A DNA stretch of 64,000 bases from NCBI RefSeq assembly GCF_014203705.1, contig NZ_JACHJR010000001.1, positions 5,766,001 through 5,830,000 on the forward strand, in the 5' to 3' direction. Origin of the DNA: Kitasatospora gansuensis (lineage in GTDB: Bacteria; Actinomycetota; Actinomycetes; Streptomycetales; Streptomycetaceae). A program made the position numbers and the translations under genes. Each line of letters opens with the position of its first letter. Position 1 is the stretch's first letter. The notes beneath the pieces are model-generated. The model was given only the letters and a program-made list of their open reading frames with translations, made no database searches and was not told the DNA's origin. Below, one piece after another: positions 8,032 through 16,741 of the stretch.

Positions 8032-11000
8032 TCACCTTCCCCTCCCCTTGGCCGCCCACAGCAGGCTGCGGGCGATCGCGTCCGGGGACTGGCCGCCTTC
8101 GGCGACGAACGTGCCGATGCTGACCGCGGGCCCGGCCGGGCCCGTGAGGGGTGCTGGCGTGGTGGCTGCGGCGAGCGTGGCCGGGCCCGCCGCCAGGGTG
8201 GTGATGTTGCTGCGGGCGGTGGCGCTGATCTCACCGGTGAGCGACTGGAGTTCGCTCCGCACGGCCGGTGTCCGGTCGGTGATTCCGGAGATGAGGCCGT
8301 CGATGATGGACCGGCCGGCCGGGGTGAGCAGGCGCCGGTCGCGCGACGGCGGGCCCTTCCAGGACGGCAGCATGTCCGTAAGATCGGACAGGACCCCCTT
8401 CACGTCGGGGATCTTGTTCTTGATGCCCTTGATCAGGCTGATGATGATGTCGTTGCCCGCGTTGAACAGGCTGATCGCCAGCTCGCCGAGGACCTTCCCG
8501 ATCTCGCCGGGCAGCTCGGTGAACACCCTCATCAGGTGCTCACCCCAGCCCTTCGCCGCTTCCTTCCCGGACTCCCAGGCGCCCTTCACGTCTCCGCTCA
8601 GGAGCTGGGTCAGCGTCCGCAGAGCGGGGACCACGACGGTGGTCACCACCTTGGCCAGCTCGCCCGAGAAGATGCCCGCGAGCTTGCCGACCGTGTCGAT
8701 GATCGGGGTCAGGATCGGCATCAGCATCTTCAGGTAGTCGCCCAGCAGCACCGCGAGTTGGGAGATCAGCGGGCCGAGCGCCACCATCACCTCGGCGAAC
8801 GAGGTGGCCAGCTGCTGGAGCGACGGCGCGAGCGCGGTGAGCAGGTCGCCAAGGACGGGCAGCAGAGCGCCGGTCAGGGTCGTGAATACCTGCATCAACG
8901 GGCCGATGATGGAGGGGAGTTGCGCCAGGATCGGCGCGAGCACGGCGGCGAGGACCGCCGCGACCTTGGCCACCACTGGGGCGAGTTGCACAAAGACCTG
9001 GCCGAGCGCCGCCACGATCGGGACCAGGACCGGGCCGAGGCCCGCAATCAGCTGCCCGATCACCGGCAGCAGCGGCGCGAACGCCACTACCAGCTCGCCC
9101 ACGGTCTGAGCGACCGTCAGCAGCAGCGGCCCGAGAGCGGCGATGATCGGCGACAGTGCCTGACCGAGCGCGTTGATCAGGACCTTCGCGGGCGGCCCGA
9201 GAGCGGTGAGCACTGGGCCGAGCACCCCGAGGGCCTGGCCCAGCAGTGGGGCGGCGACCTTGCCGATCTCGGCGATGGTGGTGAACAGGGCGCTGAGTGC
9301 GCTCTGGACCTCCGGGGTGGCGGTGACGCGGCCGAGCTCGGCGGTGATCTGCTGCAGGACGCCGAGGAACCCGCCTCCCGCGGCAGCGGCTGGGCCCAGG
9401 ATGTTGCCGAGGATCGTGCCGACGTTGCCCAGGACGTCGAACAGCTGGCTGCCGAGCCTCAGGGCCTGGTCGATCGCGGCGGTGAGCTTGCCGCTGGCCA
9501 GCCCATCGGTGATCTTCTGGGTGAGGCTGCCCGCGCCCTGGGCGATGCCCTGGGTGAGGCGGGCGAAGGCCGGGGCGGCGGCCGCGCCGATCGACACCAG
9601 GCCGGTGACGACCTGGCCGGGCAGCGCGGTGAGGTTGCGCAGGCCGGTGGTGGCACCGGCCAGCGCGGTGCCGAACACTCCGCTGCCGGCCAGGTCCCGC
9701 GCGGCGCTGCCGGCGCCCTTCGCCATGGCGTTGAGGACTCCGGCAGTGGCGGTCAGCTCACCGCGCAGGGTCGGCAGCAGGGCGCCGGCGGTGGTCTTGA
9801 GCTCGGCGTCGAGACCGGCGAACAGCTCCTGTTGGACGGCCTGCTGGACGTCGCGGAAGGCGGGGCCGAGCTCGCGGACCGCGAGGACGAACGACCGGGC
9901 GGAGGGCGCGAGCTTCGCCATCGCGGCGCCGAACGCGTCGATTCCTCCCGCCCCGCCACTCCCGGCGGCGGACGCGTCCGCGATGGCCTGGGCAGCGTCG
10001 GCGACCGCGCGCTGTGCGTCGGCGACCTGCCGGGCTCCGTCGAGGGCGGCCTGGGCGGCGCTCTCCCGGGCGTCGGCGACGTCGCGCTCGGCGTCGCCCA
10101 CGTCGCGGGCCGAGGCGGCGACCTTGTCCTGGGCGGCGGCGACCTGGGCGGCGCCCTGGACTCCGGCCCGGGCGGCGGCGGCCTGCTCGTCGGCGAGCCG
10201 CCGGTTCTCCTTCTGCTGCTCGCGCAGCGACTGGACGGCCTCGTCGTAGGCGAGCTGGGCCTCGTCCAGCTGCCGCTGCTGGCCGGGCTGCTGCCGGGCG
10301 GCGTTCAGCGCGTCGGTGGCGTCGGCGAGCTGGAGCGCGGCGGAGCGCTCGGCGAGCTGGCCGGAGGTGACGCGGTCGGCGAGGTCCTCGGAGTCGAGGG
10401 CTGCCTGGCGCCGCGCGTCGTCGAGGTCCTGCTGGGCGCGCAGTGCCGAGCGCTGGGCGTCGGCGAGGTTGCGCTCGGCGTCCCCGATGTCGCGGTTGGC
10501 GCGGACCACCCGGGCGGCGGCCTCCTGCGTGGTGCGCGCCAGGGCGTCCTTGCTGTCGGCGAGCTGGCGGGTCGCGGCGGCGACCTGCTTGGCGGTGGAC
10601 GCCGCCGCGGCGCCGCCACCGGCGGCGGGAGCGAACGCTGCCTTGAGCGCGGGGCCGACCCCGATCGCGCCGAGGCCGAGCGCGGACAGCGCACCGCCGA
10701 GGCTGAGAACGCCGGGCACTGCGACCAGGGCGGCCGGGCCGATCTGGGCCAGGCTCACCCCGAGGGAGGCGATCGCCGGCGCGCCGAGGGTGCCGAGCGC
10801 GATCAGGGCACCCCGAAGGGAGTTGACCTGCGGCAGCAGCGCGCCGGGGTTGAGGCCGCTCAGCGCGGAGCGGGCCGAGGAGGAGTCGGCGCGGACCTCG
10901 ATGCGGGAGGTGCGGTTGCGGCCGAGGGCGTCGAGTGCCGCGCTGACCCGGGCCCGGGCGCCGTTGTCCAGGCGGGGGACGACCGGGACCCGGATCTCGT

Positions 11001-11355
11001 CGTAGATCTGGTCGAGGGAGGCGACCACCGCGCGGGCCGCGCCCCGGTCCAGGACCGGCCGGATGGGGACGTCGATGCGCTCGGTGAGCGCGACCAGGTA
11101 GGCCTTGATCTGCCGGGCGGCCGGGCGGTCCAGGACCGGGCGGATCGTGACATCGGCAGCCTGGACCGCCCGGCGGAGCGCGGCGTCCAGGCGCTCGGCG
11201 AAGCCGGTGGTGTCCGGCGTGATGGTGATGTCGAGCTGGGCGCGCTGCTGGACGCGGTCGAGATAGGTCTGCAGCTTCCCCGCGAAGCCGGAGGTGTCGG
11301 GCAGAACCTTGATGGAGAGGCGGTCGACTTCGCGCCCGCCGGGGGATCCGGCCAC
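8032..11355 (-). CDS. Tape measure protein
   Basis: A 1107-residue protein, the longest in the prophage. It begins with repeated short PDTSGFAGKL/PDTTGFAERLD units, has a helical middle with long Ala/Arg/Glu/Gln coiled segments (about 260-470), then hydrophobic Leu/Ala/Gly-rich stretches (about 530-900) as in tape measures that insert into the membrane. Using the general rule of about 0.15 nm per residue the tail should be near 165 nm. GTG start at 11355. It follows the frameshifting chaperone gene and precedes Dit. No muralytic domain was seen. Confidence 0.92.
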   Translation of the reverse strand: MAGSPGGREVDRLSIKVLPDTSGFAGKLQTYLDRVQQRAQLDITITPDTTGFAERLDAALRRAVQAADVTIRPVLDRPAARQIKAYLVALTERIDVPIRPVLDRGAARAVVASLDQIYDEIRVPVVPRLDNGARARVSAALDALGRNRTSRIEVRADSSSARSALSGLNPGALLPQVNSLRGALIALGTLGAPAIASLGVSLAQIGPAALVAVPGVLSLGGALSALGLGAIGVGPALKAAFAPAAGGGAAAASTAKQVAAATRQLADSKDALARTTQEAAARVVRANRDIGDAERNLADAQRSALRAQQDLDDARRQAALDSEDLADRVTSGQLAERSAALQLADATDALNAARQQPGQQRQLDEAQLAYDEAVQSLREQQKENRRLADEQAAAARAGVQGAAQVAAAQDKVAASARDVGDAERDVADARESAAQAALDGARQVADAQRAVADAAQAIADASAAGSGGAGGIDAFGAAMAKLAPSARSFVLAVRELGPAFRDVQQAVQQELFAGLDAELKTTAGALLPTLRGELTATAGVLNAMAKGAGSAARDLAGSGVFGTALAGATTGLRNLTALPGQVVTGLVSIGAAAAPAFARLTQGIAQGAGSLTQKITDGLASGKLTAAIDQALRLGSQLFDVLGNVGTILGNILGPAAAAGGGFLGVLQQITAELGRVTATPEVQSALSALFTTIAEIGKVAAPLLGQALGVLGPVLTALGPPAKVLINALGQALSPIIAALGPLLLTVAQTVGELVVAFAPLLPVIGQLIAGLGPVLVPIVAALGQVFVQLAPVVAKVAAVLAAVLAPILAQLPSIIGPLMQVFTTLTGALLPVLGDLLTALAPSLQQLATSFAEVMVALGPLISQLAVLLGDYLKMLMPILTPIIDTVGKLAGIFSGELAKVVTTVVVPALRTLTQLLSGDVKGAWESGKEAAKGWGEHLMRVFTELPGEIGKVLGELAISLFNAGNDIIISLIKGIKNKIPDVKGVLSDLTDMLPSWKGPPSRDRRLLTPAGRSIIDGLISGITDRTPAVRSELQSLTGEISATARSNITTLAAGPATLAAATTPAPLTGPAGPAVSIGTFVAEGGQSPDAIARSLLWAAKGRGR

Positions 11356-11387
11356 CGGCCATCACCCCCTCACCCGCTGTGGAGCTG

Positions 11388-12109
11388 TCAGCCGCTGCGG
11401 TACTTCTCCGGCAGCGGCTGGGCGTTCGGGTGGAGGGAGAGGTCGGGCATCCGGCGCCGGGCCGGTTGCCGGTCGCCCGGGCGGGGCAGCCGCTCGGGAG
11501 GCTTCACCGGGCGGCGGGACTTGACCTGCACGATCGTCCAGGCGGTGAGGTGCATCGCCTCGACCAGGTCGGCGAGCAGGTGGGTGTGCGCGTTCCACCC
11601 GAAGTGGGCGCGGCCGCCGGCCAGGGCGGCGGGCAGGTGGCGGCCCGGCGGGAGGTGCTCGGCCAGGTCGAGGACGCGGCGGGGGGCGAGGGTGCCGCGC
11701 CAGAGGTCGGCCAGGTCCAGGCCGTATACCTCCTGCAGGTCCGCCCGCAGGGCGCCGCCGTGATCCTCGATCAGTTGGACGAGCGCGAGGCTTCCCCCAG
11801 CTGGGTGGCCTCCAGGTAGTGCTCGACCAGCATGAGCTGGGCGACGGCCGGCCAGCCGTTGACCTCGGCCCGCACCGCGTCGCTCTCCTCCGCGACGGCC
11901 ACCAACAGTTCGATGACGGCGGCCAGTTGCTCCTGTTCGTCGCTGGACGCATCGACGCTGGCGACCAGGTCCTGGGCGGCCCGGCGTTCCTCGTCGGGCA
12001 GCATCATGATGTTGCGCAGGCGGGCGGTGGTGCCGTCCGCGAGTTCGAGCTCGACGTCGGTGTAGCGGGTCTTCGCCTCGGTCATGAGGCTGTTCAGGCT
12101 GACGCCCAC
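11388..12109 (-). CDS. Frameshifted tail assembly chaperone (long product)
   Basis: The short chaperone frame carries CTG GGG GAA at 11800-11792, nine codons before its stop. A -1 slip on the run of five G moves translation into a frame that is open to a TGA at 11388, continuing with SLALVQLIEDHGGALRADLQ and ending EKYRSG. That extension has good protein character (LADLWRGTL, FGWNAHTHLLADLVEAMHLTAW) but no start codon of its own near its beginning. This is the conserved G/GT arrangement of tailed phages just upstream of the tape measure. The long product guides tail-tube polymerisation around the tape measure. Confidence 0.82.
11771..12109 (-). CDS. Tail assembly chaperone (short product)
   Basis: A 112-residue acidic helical protein (MGVSLNSLMTEAKTRYTDVE at the N-terminus). 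The GTG at 12109 is chosen because GAGAGGAG lies 7 bases upstream. It is the in-frame product of the chaperone gene; a fraction of ribosomes should shift into the -1 frame to make the long form. It sits between the major tail gene and the tape measure, the invariant position for these chaperones, and is not expected in virions. Confidence 0.85.
   Translation of the reverse strand: MGVSLNSLMTEAKTRYTDVELELADGTTARLRNIMMLPDEERRAAQDLVASVDASSDEQEQLAAVIELLVAVAEESDAVRAEVNGWPAVAQLMLVEHYLEATQLGEASRSSN
11792..11800 (-). other. Programmed -1 frameshift slippery site
   Basis: Read on the minus strand the site is CTGGGGGAA, zero frame CTG GGG GAA. A tRNA-Gly on GGG can re-pair with GGG one base back, after which GGA is read. 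The extension frame has no stop for about 135 codons past the site. This differs from the lambda heptamer but is of the G-run type. Confidence 0.7.
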
Positions 12110-12177
12110 GATGGGCTCCTCTCGGTGTCGGGTCCGGCCCAGGGGCGGGCGCGGCGGGGGCTTGGTTCGGGGCGGGG

Positions 12178-12741
12178 TCAGGATCCGGCGCCGAGGGCGG
12201 TGGCCCACTCGCCGATCGCGCCGCCGATCAGGTTGGAGGCGAGGAACGTGCCGGCGATCGGCAGGGAGAACCAGTTCTCCGCGTCCAGGCTGACCGCGTC
12301 GGAGCCGAGCAGGGAGACGCGCGGGTGCCACAGCGGCACGTAGTGCGAGCCGTCGACCAGGATCATCAGCAGGGCCTTGATCTGCGGGACCGGCTGGACG
12401 GGGATGCGGATCGACCCGTCGGCCTGCATCGCCTCGGGCCCGGCGCCGAAATACAGCTGCAGGCTGGTGGCGTCGGCCTGGATCGACTGGAAGGTCAGCC
12501 CGTACTCGACGTCCGGGCTGGTCTGCCGCAGCTTCGAGTTCTGCCAACTCCCCAGGGTGGTGGGGCTGTCGCCTCCCCGGGTGAACTCCGGCATGTTGTC
12601 GCGGGAGGTGTGGCCGAGGTTCACCCACGGCGAGCCGGGGGCGAGCGGGTCGGTGATGGTGACGGGCTTGGCGGTGTCGGCAGGGGCGAGGTAGATGTAG
12701 CCGGTGCCGGGGATGATCGCGGCGGCGGCGTTCATGGTCAT
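12178..12741 (-). CDS. Major tail (tube) protein
   Basis: A 187-residue beta-rich protein upstream of the chaperone gene, the usual place of the tail tube subunit. Blocks such as GTGYIYLAPADTAKPVTI and PWVNLGHTSRDNMPEF are like those of Streptomyces phage major tail proteins. It probably polymerises into hexameric rings around the tape measure. Start ATG at 12741; a second in-frame ATG two codons later is also possible. Confidence 0.8.
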   Translation of the reverse strand: MTMNAAAAIIPGTGYIYLAPADTAKPVTITDPLAPGSPWVNLGHTSRDNMPEFTRGGDSPTTLGSWQNSKLRQTSPDVEYGLTFQSIQADATSLQLYFGAGPEAMQADGSIRIPVQPVPQIKALLMILVDGSHYVPLWHPRVSLLGSDAVSLDAENWFSLPIAGTFLASNLIGGAIGEWATALGAGS

Positions 12742-12755
12742 GGGTGTTCTCCAGA

Positions 12756-13181
12756 TCAGGTCAGGGGTCGGGCGGTGACGCGGTACGTCGCCTGGAACCG
12801 GAACATGTCCGGCCCGGCTGCCGGGCTGCCGGTGCGGATCTCGGCCGGGCCTGACACGTCGTCACCGAAGTGCGAGAGGTAGCCGCCCGCGGCGGGGTCT
12901 GGCCACTGGGCGGTGCACGCGTCGAACAGCGCGGCGCCGGCCTGGCGGGCCAGCAGGGAGGCGGCGCTGCGGTCGGCGGCCGCGCACTGCACGTCGATGA
13001 CGGCGGCGTCCAGGCCGCGCGGGTCGACGGCCGAGCCGCCCACCCTGCGGGCGACGACCAGCGGCAGCCAGCTCGTCCAGTCGTCCGGCCACAGGGTGAA
13101 CACCTGCGCGCCGGTGGCGGCCAGGCCTGCGGCGAGCGCGCCGCGCACCAGGGCGTCGGTGTCGGGCAGGGGCACTGTCAC
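12756..13181 (-). CDS. Tail terminator / neck protein
   Basis: A 141-residue alpha/beta protein. It lies directly upstream of the tail tube gene and after the other connector genes, the position of the lambda gpU/gpZ-type tail terminator. The GTG start at 13181 overlaps the upstream stop as GTGA. Few family-specific residues are visible, so the role rests on gene order and size. Confidence 0.65.
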   Translation of the reverse strand: MTVPLPDTDALVRGALAAGLAATGAQVFTLWPDDWTSWLPLVVARRVGGSAVDPRGLDAAVIDVQCAAADRSAASLLARQAGAALFDACTAQWPDPAAGGYLSHFGDDVSGPAEIRTGSPAAGPDMFRFQATYRVTARPLT

Positions 13182-13465
13182 GTGATCCCCGCCTCGATCG
13201 CGTGGATGCCCTCGACCCAGGTCCCGTCCGGGGCGTGGTGGCCGTAGTTGATGGCCAGGACCGCCGGGTCGGCGATGGAGACGGTGGAGTCGACGCGGTC
13301 GGTGACGACCTTGAGGGAGGCGGCCAGGGCCCCGGTCGCGGTGTGCGCGGCGACCACCGCCTGCACCCGGGCCGCCCGTTCCTCCAGTTCGGCCCGCACC
13401 GCTCGGCGGACCGACGGCAGGTGTGCGATACGGGAGTTGACGGCGCGGGGGTCGGGGTGGGCCAC
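13178..13465 (-). CDS. Small neck protein (DUF5403-like)
   Basis: A 95-residue protein with a helical, basic N-terminal half (SVRRAVRAELEERAARVQAVV) and a short beta C-terminal half ending HHAPDGTWVEGIHAIEAGIT. The GTG at 13465 is favoured by AGGTGACC next to it and by the stop of the previous gene. HK97 gp10-like proteins of this size and C-terminal pattern occur at this place in actinophage head-tail joining modules. Confidence 0.65.
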   Translation of the reverse strand: MAHPDPRAVNSRIAHLPSVRRAVRAELEERAARVQAVVAAHTATGALAASLKVVTDRVDSTVSIADPAVLAINYGHHAPDGTWVEGIHAIEAGIT

Positions 13466-13467
13466 GG

Positions 13468-13785
13468 TCACCTCCGGCGGATCAGGGCGGTGTCGTGCCG
13501 GGTGCGGGCCGAGCCGTTGTGCCGCTTGGGCTCGCCCACCACCAGCCAGTCCCGCCCGGCCCAGGTCAGCCGGGACCAGGGTCCGGCGGGCAGGGAGCGG
13601 GCCAGCACCCGGTACAGGGTGTTGTCGAGGTAGCCGAGCTCGGCGGCCTCCTGCGAAGTGGAGGGCTGCACCCGGCACTTGAGGGTGACGGGCGCGCCTT
13701 CGGGGCCTCGGGTGCCGTCCGGTTTCACCGGTCCGGCCGGGTAGACGGTGACGGTGTCGGGCCCTCGGTCCAGCAGCGACGCCAC
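13468..13785 (-). CDS. Head closure / stopper protein
   Basis: A 105-residue beta-rich protein (TVTVYPAGPVKPDGTRGPEG; YRVLARSLPAGPWSRLTWAGRDWLVVGEPK). Content and length fit head-tail stopper proteins of the SPP1 gp16/HK97 gp7 kind, which gate DNA at the connector. It lies between the adaptor and the small neck protein, as expected. Seen motifs are weak; the call rests mostly on synteny. Confidence 0.65.
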   Translation of the reverse strand: MASLLDRGPDTVTVYPAGPVKPDGTRGPEGAPVTLKCRVQPSTSQEAAELGYLDNTLYRVLARSLPAGPWSRLTWAGRDWLVVGEPKRHNGSARTRHDTALIRRR

Positions 13786-13786
13786 G

Positions 13787-14182
13787 TCACCACCAGCTCG
13801 GGTCGCCGCCGGGCACGGTGACGGTGCGGGCGGAGTACGGGGTGATGGTGAACGCCCCGGTTCCGGCCGTGATCATGTCCTTCTCCTCGGGCAGGAGGGT
13901 GAGGTAGCCGGCGGCCGCGGCGGCGGACAGCTGGTACTGGTAGTCGCCGTCCATCTCCATCCGCAGCCCCTCGGGGTTGCGGGCGATGCGGGCCACCATG
14001 GACGCCTCGACCAAGTCGACGGTGTCCTGCGTGATGGTGCCCGCCGCGATCCGGCCCGGCAGGGCCGGGTAGCGGGCGAACAGGTACAGCTCGGCCATGC
14101 CGATCAGCGCGAGGATCTGCTCGTCGGTCAGCTCGGTGCCCTGCGGAACAAGGGCCTTGACCTGGGCGACAGTTGCCGTCAC
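13787..14182 (-). CDS. Head-tail adaptor (Gp6/Gp15-like connector)
   Basis: A 131-residue protein starting MTATVAQVKALVPQGTELTD, with a helical first half (AELYLFARYP, VDLVEASMVARIARNPEG) typical of the connector family that binds the portal. GTG at 14182 follows GGAGGAGG at 6 bases and overlaps the stop of the glycosyltransferase gene as GTGA. It joins the portal ring to the stopper. Confidence 0.78.
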   Translation of the reverse strand: MTATVAQVKALVPQGTELTDEQILALIGMAELYLFARYPALPGRIAAGTITQDTVDLVEASMVARIARNPEGLRMEMDGDYQYQLSAAAAAGYLTLLPEEKDMITAGTGAFTITPYSARTVTVPGGDPSWW

Positions 14183-15189
14183 GAAGCCTCCTCCCCCGGC
14201 TTGGCGAGTGCTTCCACCGCCTCGCACCAAGCGGTGAGGTCGGCGGCCGGATCGAGCTCGGCGGAGCGGGCCAGCGCTGCGGCCGACGCTGCGGCGTACG
14301 TCTTGGGTTCCAGCAGGCGCCGGATGGCCTTCTCCCAGGCGTCCGGGTCGTTGCGGTCGGCGAAGTGGCCGGCGTCGCCGAGAGATTCCACCAGGCCGGG
14401 GGTGGGGTGGGCGATCACCGGGATGCCGGAGGCCATCGCCTCCACTCCGGCCCGGCCCCAGCTCTCGTACGCCGAGGGCATCAGCAGCAGGCGGGTGCGG
14501 GCGTAGACCTGGTCGCGCATCATGGCGCCGGCCTGCTGCGGCAGCACGACGGCATTGGGCGGCAGGTGACCGGGGACGACCTGGTCGCCGTAGGCGCCCT
14601 GCACCCCGAGGAATTCCAGGTCCGGCATCCGCTCCGCCAACTCCCAGAACAGGGCGCCGCCCTTGGACTCGTTCAGGTTGACCAGCGTCACCCGGTCCCC
14701 GGGGGTGGTGGCGTAGTCGACGGCCAGCACCGGCGGCCGCACCACCAGATGCGCGGGCACGGGGAGTTCGGCGGAGGTGTAGTGCTCCCCCGCCTCGTCC
14801 GCCGTCCACTCGGCGTTGTAGACCGCGAGGCCGGCGCCGGCCGCGTCGTCGAACGAGGCGGGGTGGGTGTTGTGGACCAGCACCACCGAGGGCACCGACC
14901 ACTCCCGGCCGAAGGCGACGGCGGCCGCCGCGCCCTCGAGGTGGCCGATCAGCACGTCCGCGTCCCGGCCCGCGTCCACGAACGTGGTCCGACTCTCCAG
15001 CGGGTGCACCGTGATGCCGTCGAGGTCGTAGCGGCCGGGCATCGCGCCGTAGCGGTGCAGGTGCACCGAGACGGCGTGCCCGCGCTCGGCGAGGGCCCGC
15101 AGCAGGGTGTGGAGCATCCACTCGGCGCCCGCGTTGTGGGTGGGTGGGTAGCCGTGCACCCGGGCGACCACCCGCAGCGGACGGCCCAT
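14179..15189 (-). CDS. Phage GT4-type glycosyltransferase
   Basis: A 336-residue GT-B glycosyltransferase. The C-terminal donor domain holds the EX7E motif of retaining GT4 enzymes (E242...E250 in YESWGRAGVEAM), followed by ASGIPVIAHPTPGLVES; the N-terminal domain has HNAGAEWMLHTLL. Its ATG shares the A of the capsid stop codon (TGATG), so it is made right after the major capsid protein. Such an enzyme between capsid and adaptor genes probably glycosylates virion proteins, as shown for capsids and tail tubes of some actinophages. Donor sugar and acceptor are unknown. An earlier in-frame start lies inside the capsid gene and is rejected. Confidence 0.88.
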   Translation of the reverse strand: MGRPLRVVARVHGYPPTHNAGAEWMLHTLLRALAERGHAVSVHLHRYGAMPGRYDLDGITVHPLESRTTFVDAGRDADVLIGHLEGAAAAVAFGREWSVPSVVLVHNTHPASFDDAAGAGLAVYNAEWTADEAGEHYTSAELPVPAHLVVRPPVLAVDYATTPGDRVTLVNLNESKGGALFWELAERMPDLEFLGVQGAYGDQVVPGHLPPNAVVLPQQAGAMMRDQVYARTRLLLMPSAYESWGRAGVEAMASGIPVIAHPTPGLVESLGDAGHFADRNDPDAWEKAIRRLLEPKTYAAASAAALARSAELDPAADLTAWCEAVEALAKPGEEAS

Positions 15190-16142
15190 CAGCTGCCGCC
15201 GGGGGTGCCGGTGTACTTCACGAACGCGTTCTCGTCGCCGATGACGAACCCGAAGTGAGCCTCGCACAGCAGCAGCACGAGGTTCTCCTGGAACGCCGAG
15301 TGCCAGTTCCCGTCGGCGTCCTTGTAGTTCGCCTCGGTGGACAGCTTCATGGTGATGTCCATGCCGACGCCGTACGCGGCCTGCGACCAGTCCCCGCCGA
15401 TCATCCGCAGCCCGGTGTCGGTGCTGGTGGAGGCTCGCACGAGCTTGCCGGAGATCCCCCGGGAGTAGGCCATCGGGACGCCCTGCAGGGAGCGGGACCC
15501 GGCCGCGCCGGGGCCCAGCGACGCGGCGGTGTCCACGAAGATCGGGCGGCCGTTGGTGTCGGTGGCGCCCAGCAGCATCGGCCGCAGTCGCGGGTCAGCG
15601 ACGTAGCCGGTGACGTCGTAGTTGTCGTCGATCACCTTCGCCTCGCCGTCCACGAGGTCCTTCCAGATGCCGCCGTTGGCCTTGGTGGCGGTGCCGAGCA
15701 CCACCGAGTTGGTGGTCTCGGCCAGGTAGTCGTCGAACGGGCCGGCCGCCCCCGAGGGCGACTTGCCGTGGATCGCGGCCAGGTCGAAGGCCCGGGAGAG
15801 GGCGACGGGCAGGTCCTGCTGCAGCTGCGTGAAGAGGCCGGCCGCATTGGAGCGGGCGACCTCCTCGGAGACGGGGACGAGCACGGCGACCTTCTTGCCG
15901 GCCATCGTCTTGACGTTCATCGACTCGGTACCGGTGGGCTTGGAGCCGCCCTCGTTGACCCACCCGGCCTGGGGAATGTCCATGCTGACCGGGATGGCGG
16001 TCTGCGCGGTCATCGACAGCGGGATGCGGCGGGCGAGCTGCATCACCGCCGACGTCTCGGCCGTCCGGTTGAAGATCGGCTCGGTGATGGTCGGCGGCAG
16101 CAGGGTCGCGTTGATGTTGCTGAGCTTGACGGGTTCCGCCAT
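15189..16142 (-). CDS. Major capsid protein (HK97 fold)
   Basis: A 317-residue HK97-type coat protein. It shows the N-terminal PTITEPIFNRTAETSAVMQLARRI segment, a SMTAQTAIPVSMD beta stretch with AGWVNEGGSKP, then VLVPVSEEVARSN, features of phage_capsid family members. It lies between the scaffold and the glycosyltransferase. There is no fused protease; maturation may need none or the separate head proteins. Its stop codon overlaps the next start. Confidence 0.92.
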   Translation of the reverse strand: MAEPVKLSNINATLLPPTITEPIFNRTAETSAVMQLARRIPLSMTAQTAIPVSMDIPQAGWVNEGGSKPTGTESMNVKTMAGKKVAVLVPVSEEVARSNAAGLFTQLQQDLPVALSRAFDLAAIHGKSPSGAAGPFDDYLAETTNSVVLGTATKANGGIWKDLVDGEAKVIDDNYDVTGYVADPRLRPMLLGATDTNGRPIFVDTAASLGPGAAGSRSLQGVPMAYSRGISGKLVRASTSTDTGLRMIGGDWSQAAYGVGMDITMKLSTEANYKDADGNWHSAFQENLVLLLCEAHFGFVIGDENAFVKYTGTPGGS

Positions 16143-16170
16143 GACTGGCCCTCCAAATGGGCTTCGGGCG

Positions 16171-16692
16171 CTACTTGTTGAGGGCGCTGGTGATGAGCTG
16201 GGCGAACTGGTCCTGCGGGCTGAGCGGCGCGGGCTGCCCGCCGCCCTGCAGCGGGTCGGGGCCTGGCAGGCGCACGCCGGGGGCGGGCGCGAAGGCGGCC
16301 AGGGCCTGGGCGTCGGCCTCCATCGCGGCCGCGTCCGCGCCCTGGATACGGGAGACGAGGGCGTCGGGCAGCTTGTACTGGCGGCCCAGGCGCTCGCGGG
16401 TGAGCTGGGCCTCGGTGGCGGCGAGCTTGTCGGCGGCCTCCCGGATCGCGGCCGCCGCGACGGCCGGGTCCTGCATGCCGCTCAACTTGGTGGTGAGGTC
16501 GCGCAGCTCGACGGCCCGTGCGTCGGCCTCCTCGCGGGCCCGGGTGGTCTCCGAGGTCAGGGTGTCGACGTGGGCGCGGGCCCAGTCGGGCAGCGCGGCC
16601 AGCTCCTCGGCGGACGGCACCCCGGGCGGTGCCGGAGCGGGGACCGGCGGGACGGGGGGAACCGGCGGCGGGGTCGGGGCCGGTGTGGTCAT
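16171..16692 (-). CDS. Capsid scaffolding protein
   Basis: A 173-residue protein with a Pro-rich N-terminus (PPPVPPVPPVPAPAPPG) and a long charged coiled-coil (about 25-115), ending in a short helix QDQFAQLITSALNK that resembles coat-binding tails of scaffolds. It lies immediately upstream of the capsid gene. It should occupy procapsids and then leave or be degraded. Internal ATGs give no better start. Confidence 0.8.
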   Translation of the reverse strand: MTTPAPTPPPVPPVPPVPAPAPPGVPSAEELAALPDWARAHVDTLTSETTRAREEADARAVELRDLTTKLSGMQDPAVAAAAIREAADKLAATEAQLTRERLGRQYKLPDALVSRIQGADAAAMEADAQALAAFAPAPGVRLPGPDPLQGGGQPAPLSPQDQFAQLITSALNK

Positions 16693-16741
16693 GGGGCGCC
16701 TCCAGGGCAGGGTGAAGTCCCGGACCTGCCGGGAGAGTTGG

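Noticed and set aside
7702..11763. A plus-strand open frame of 1353 codons opposite the tape measure gene
   Set aside because: It is the complement of the tape measure frame; its composition (Gly/Arg/Asp/Gln runs) is that of a GC-rich antisense shadow, and it crosses several genes of the opposite strand.
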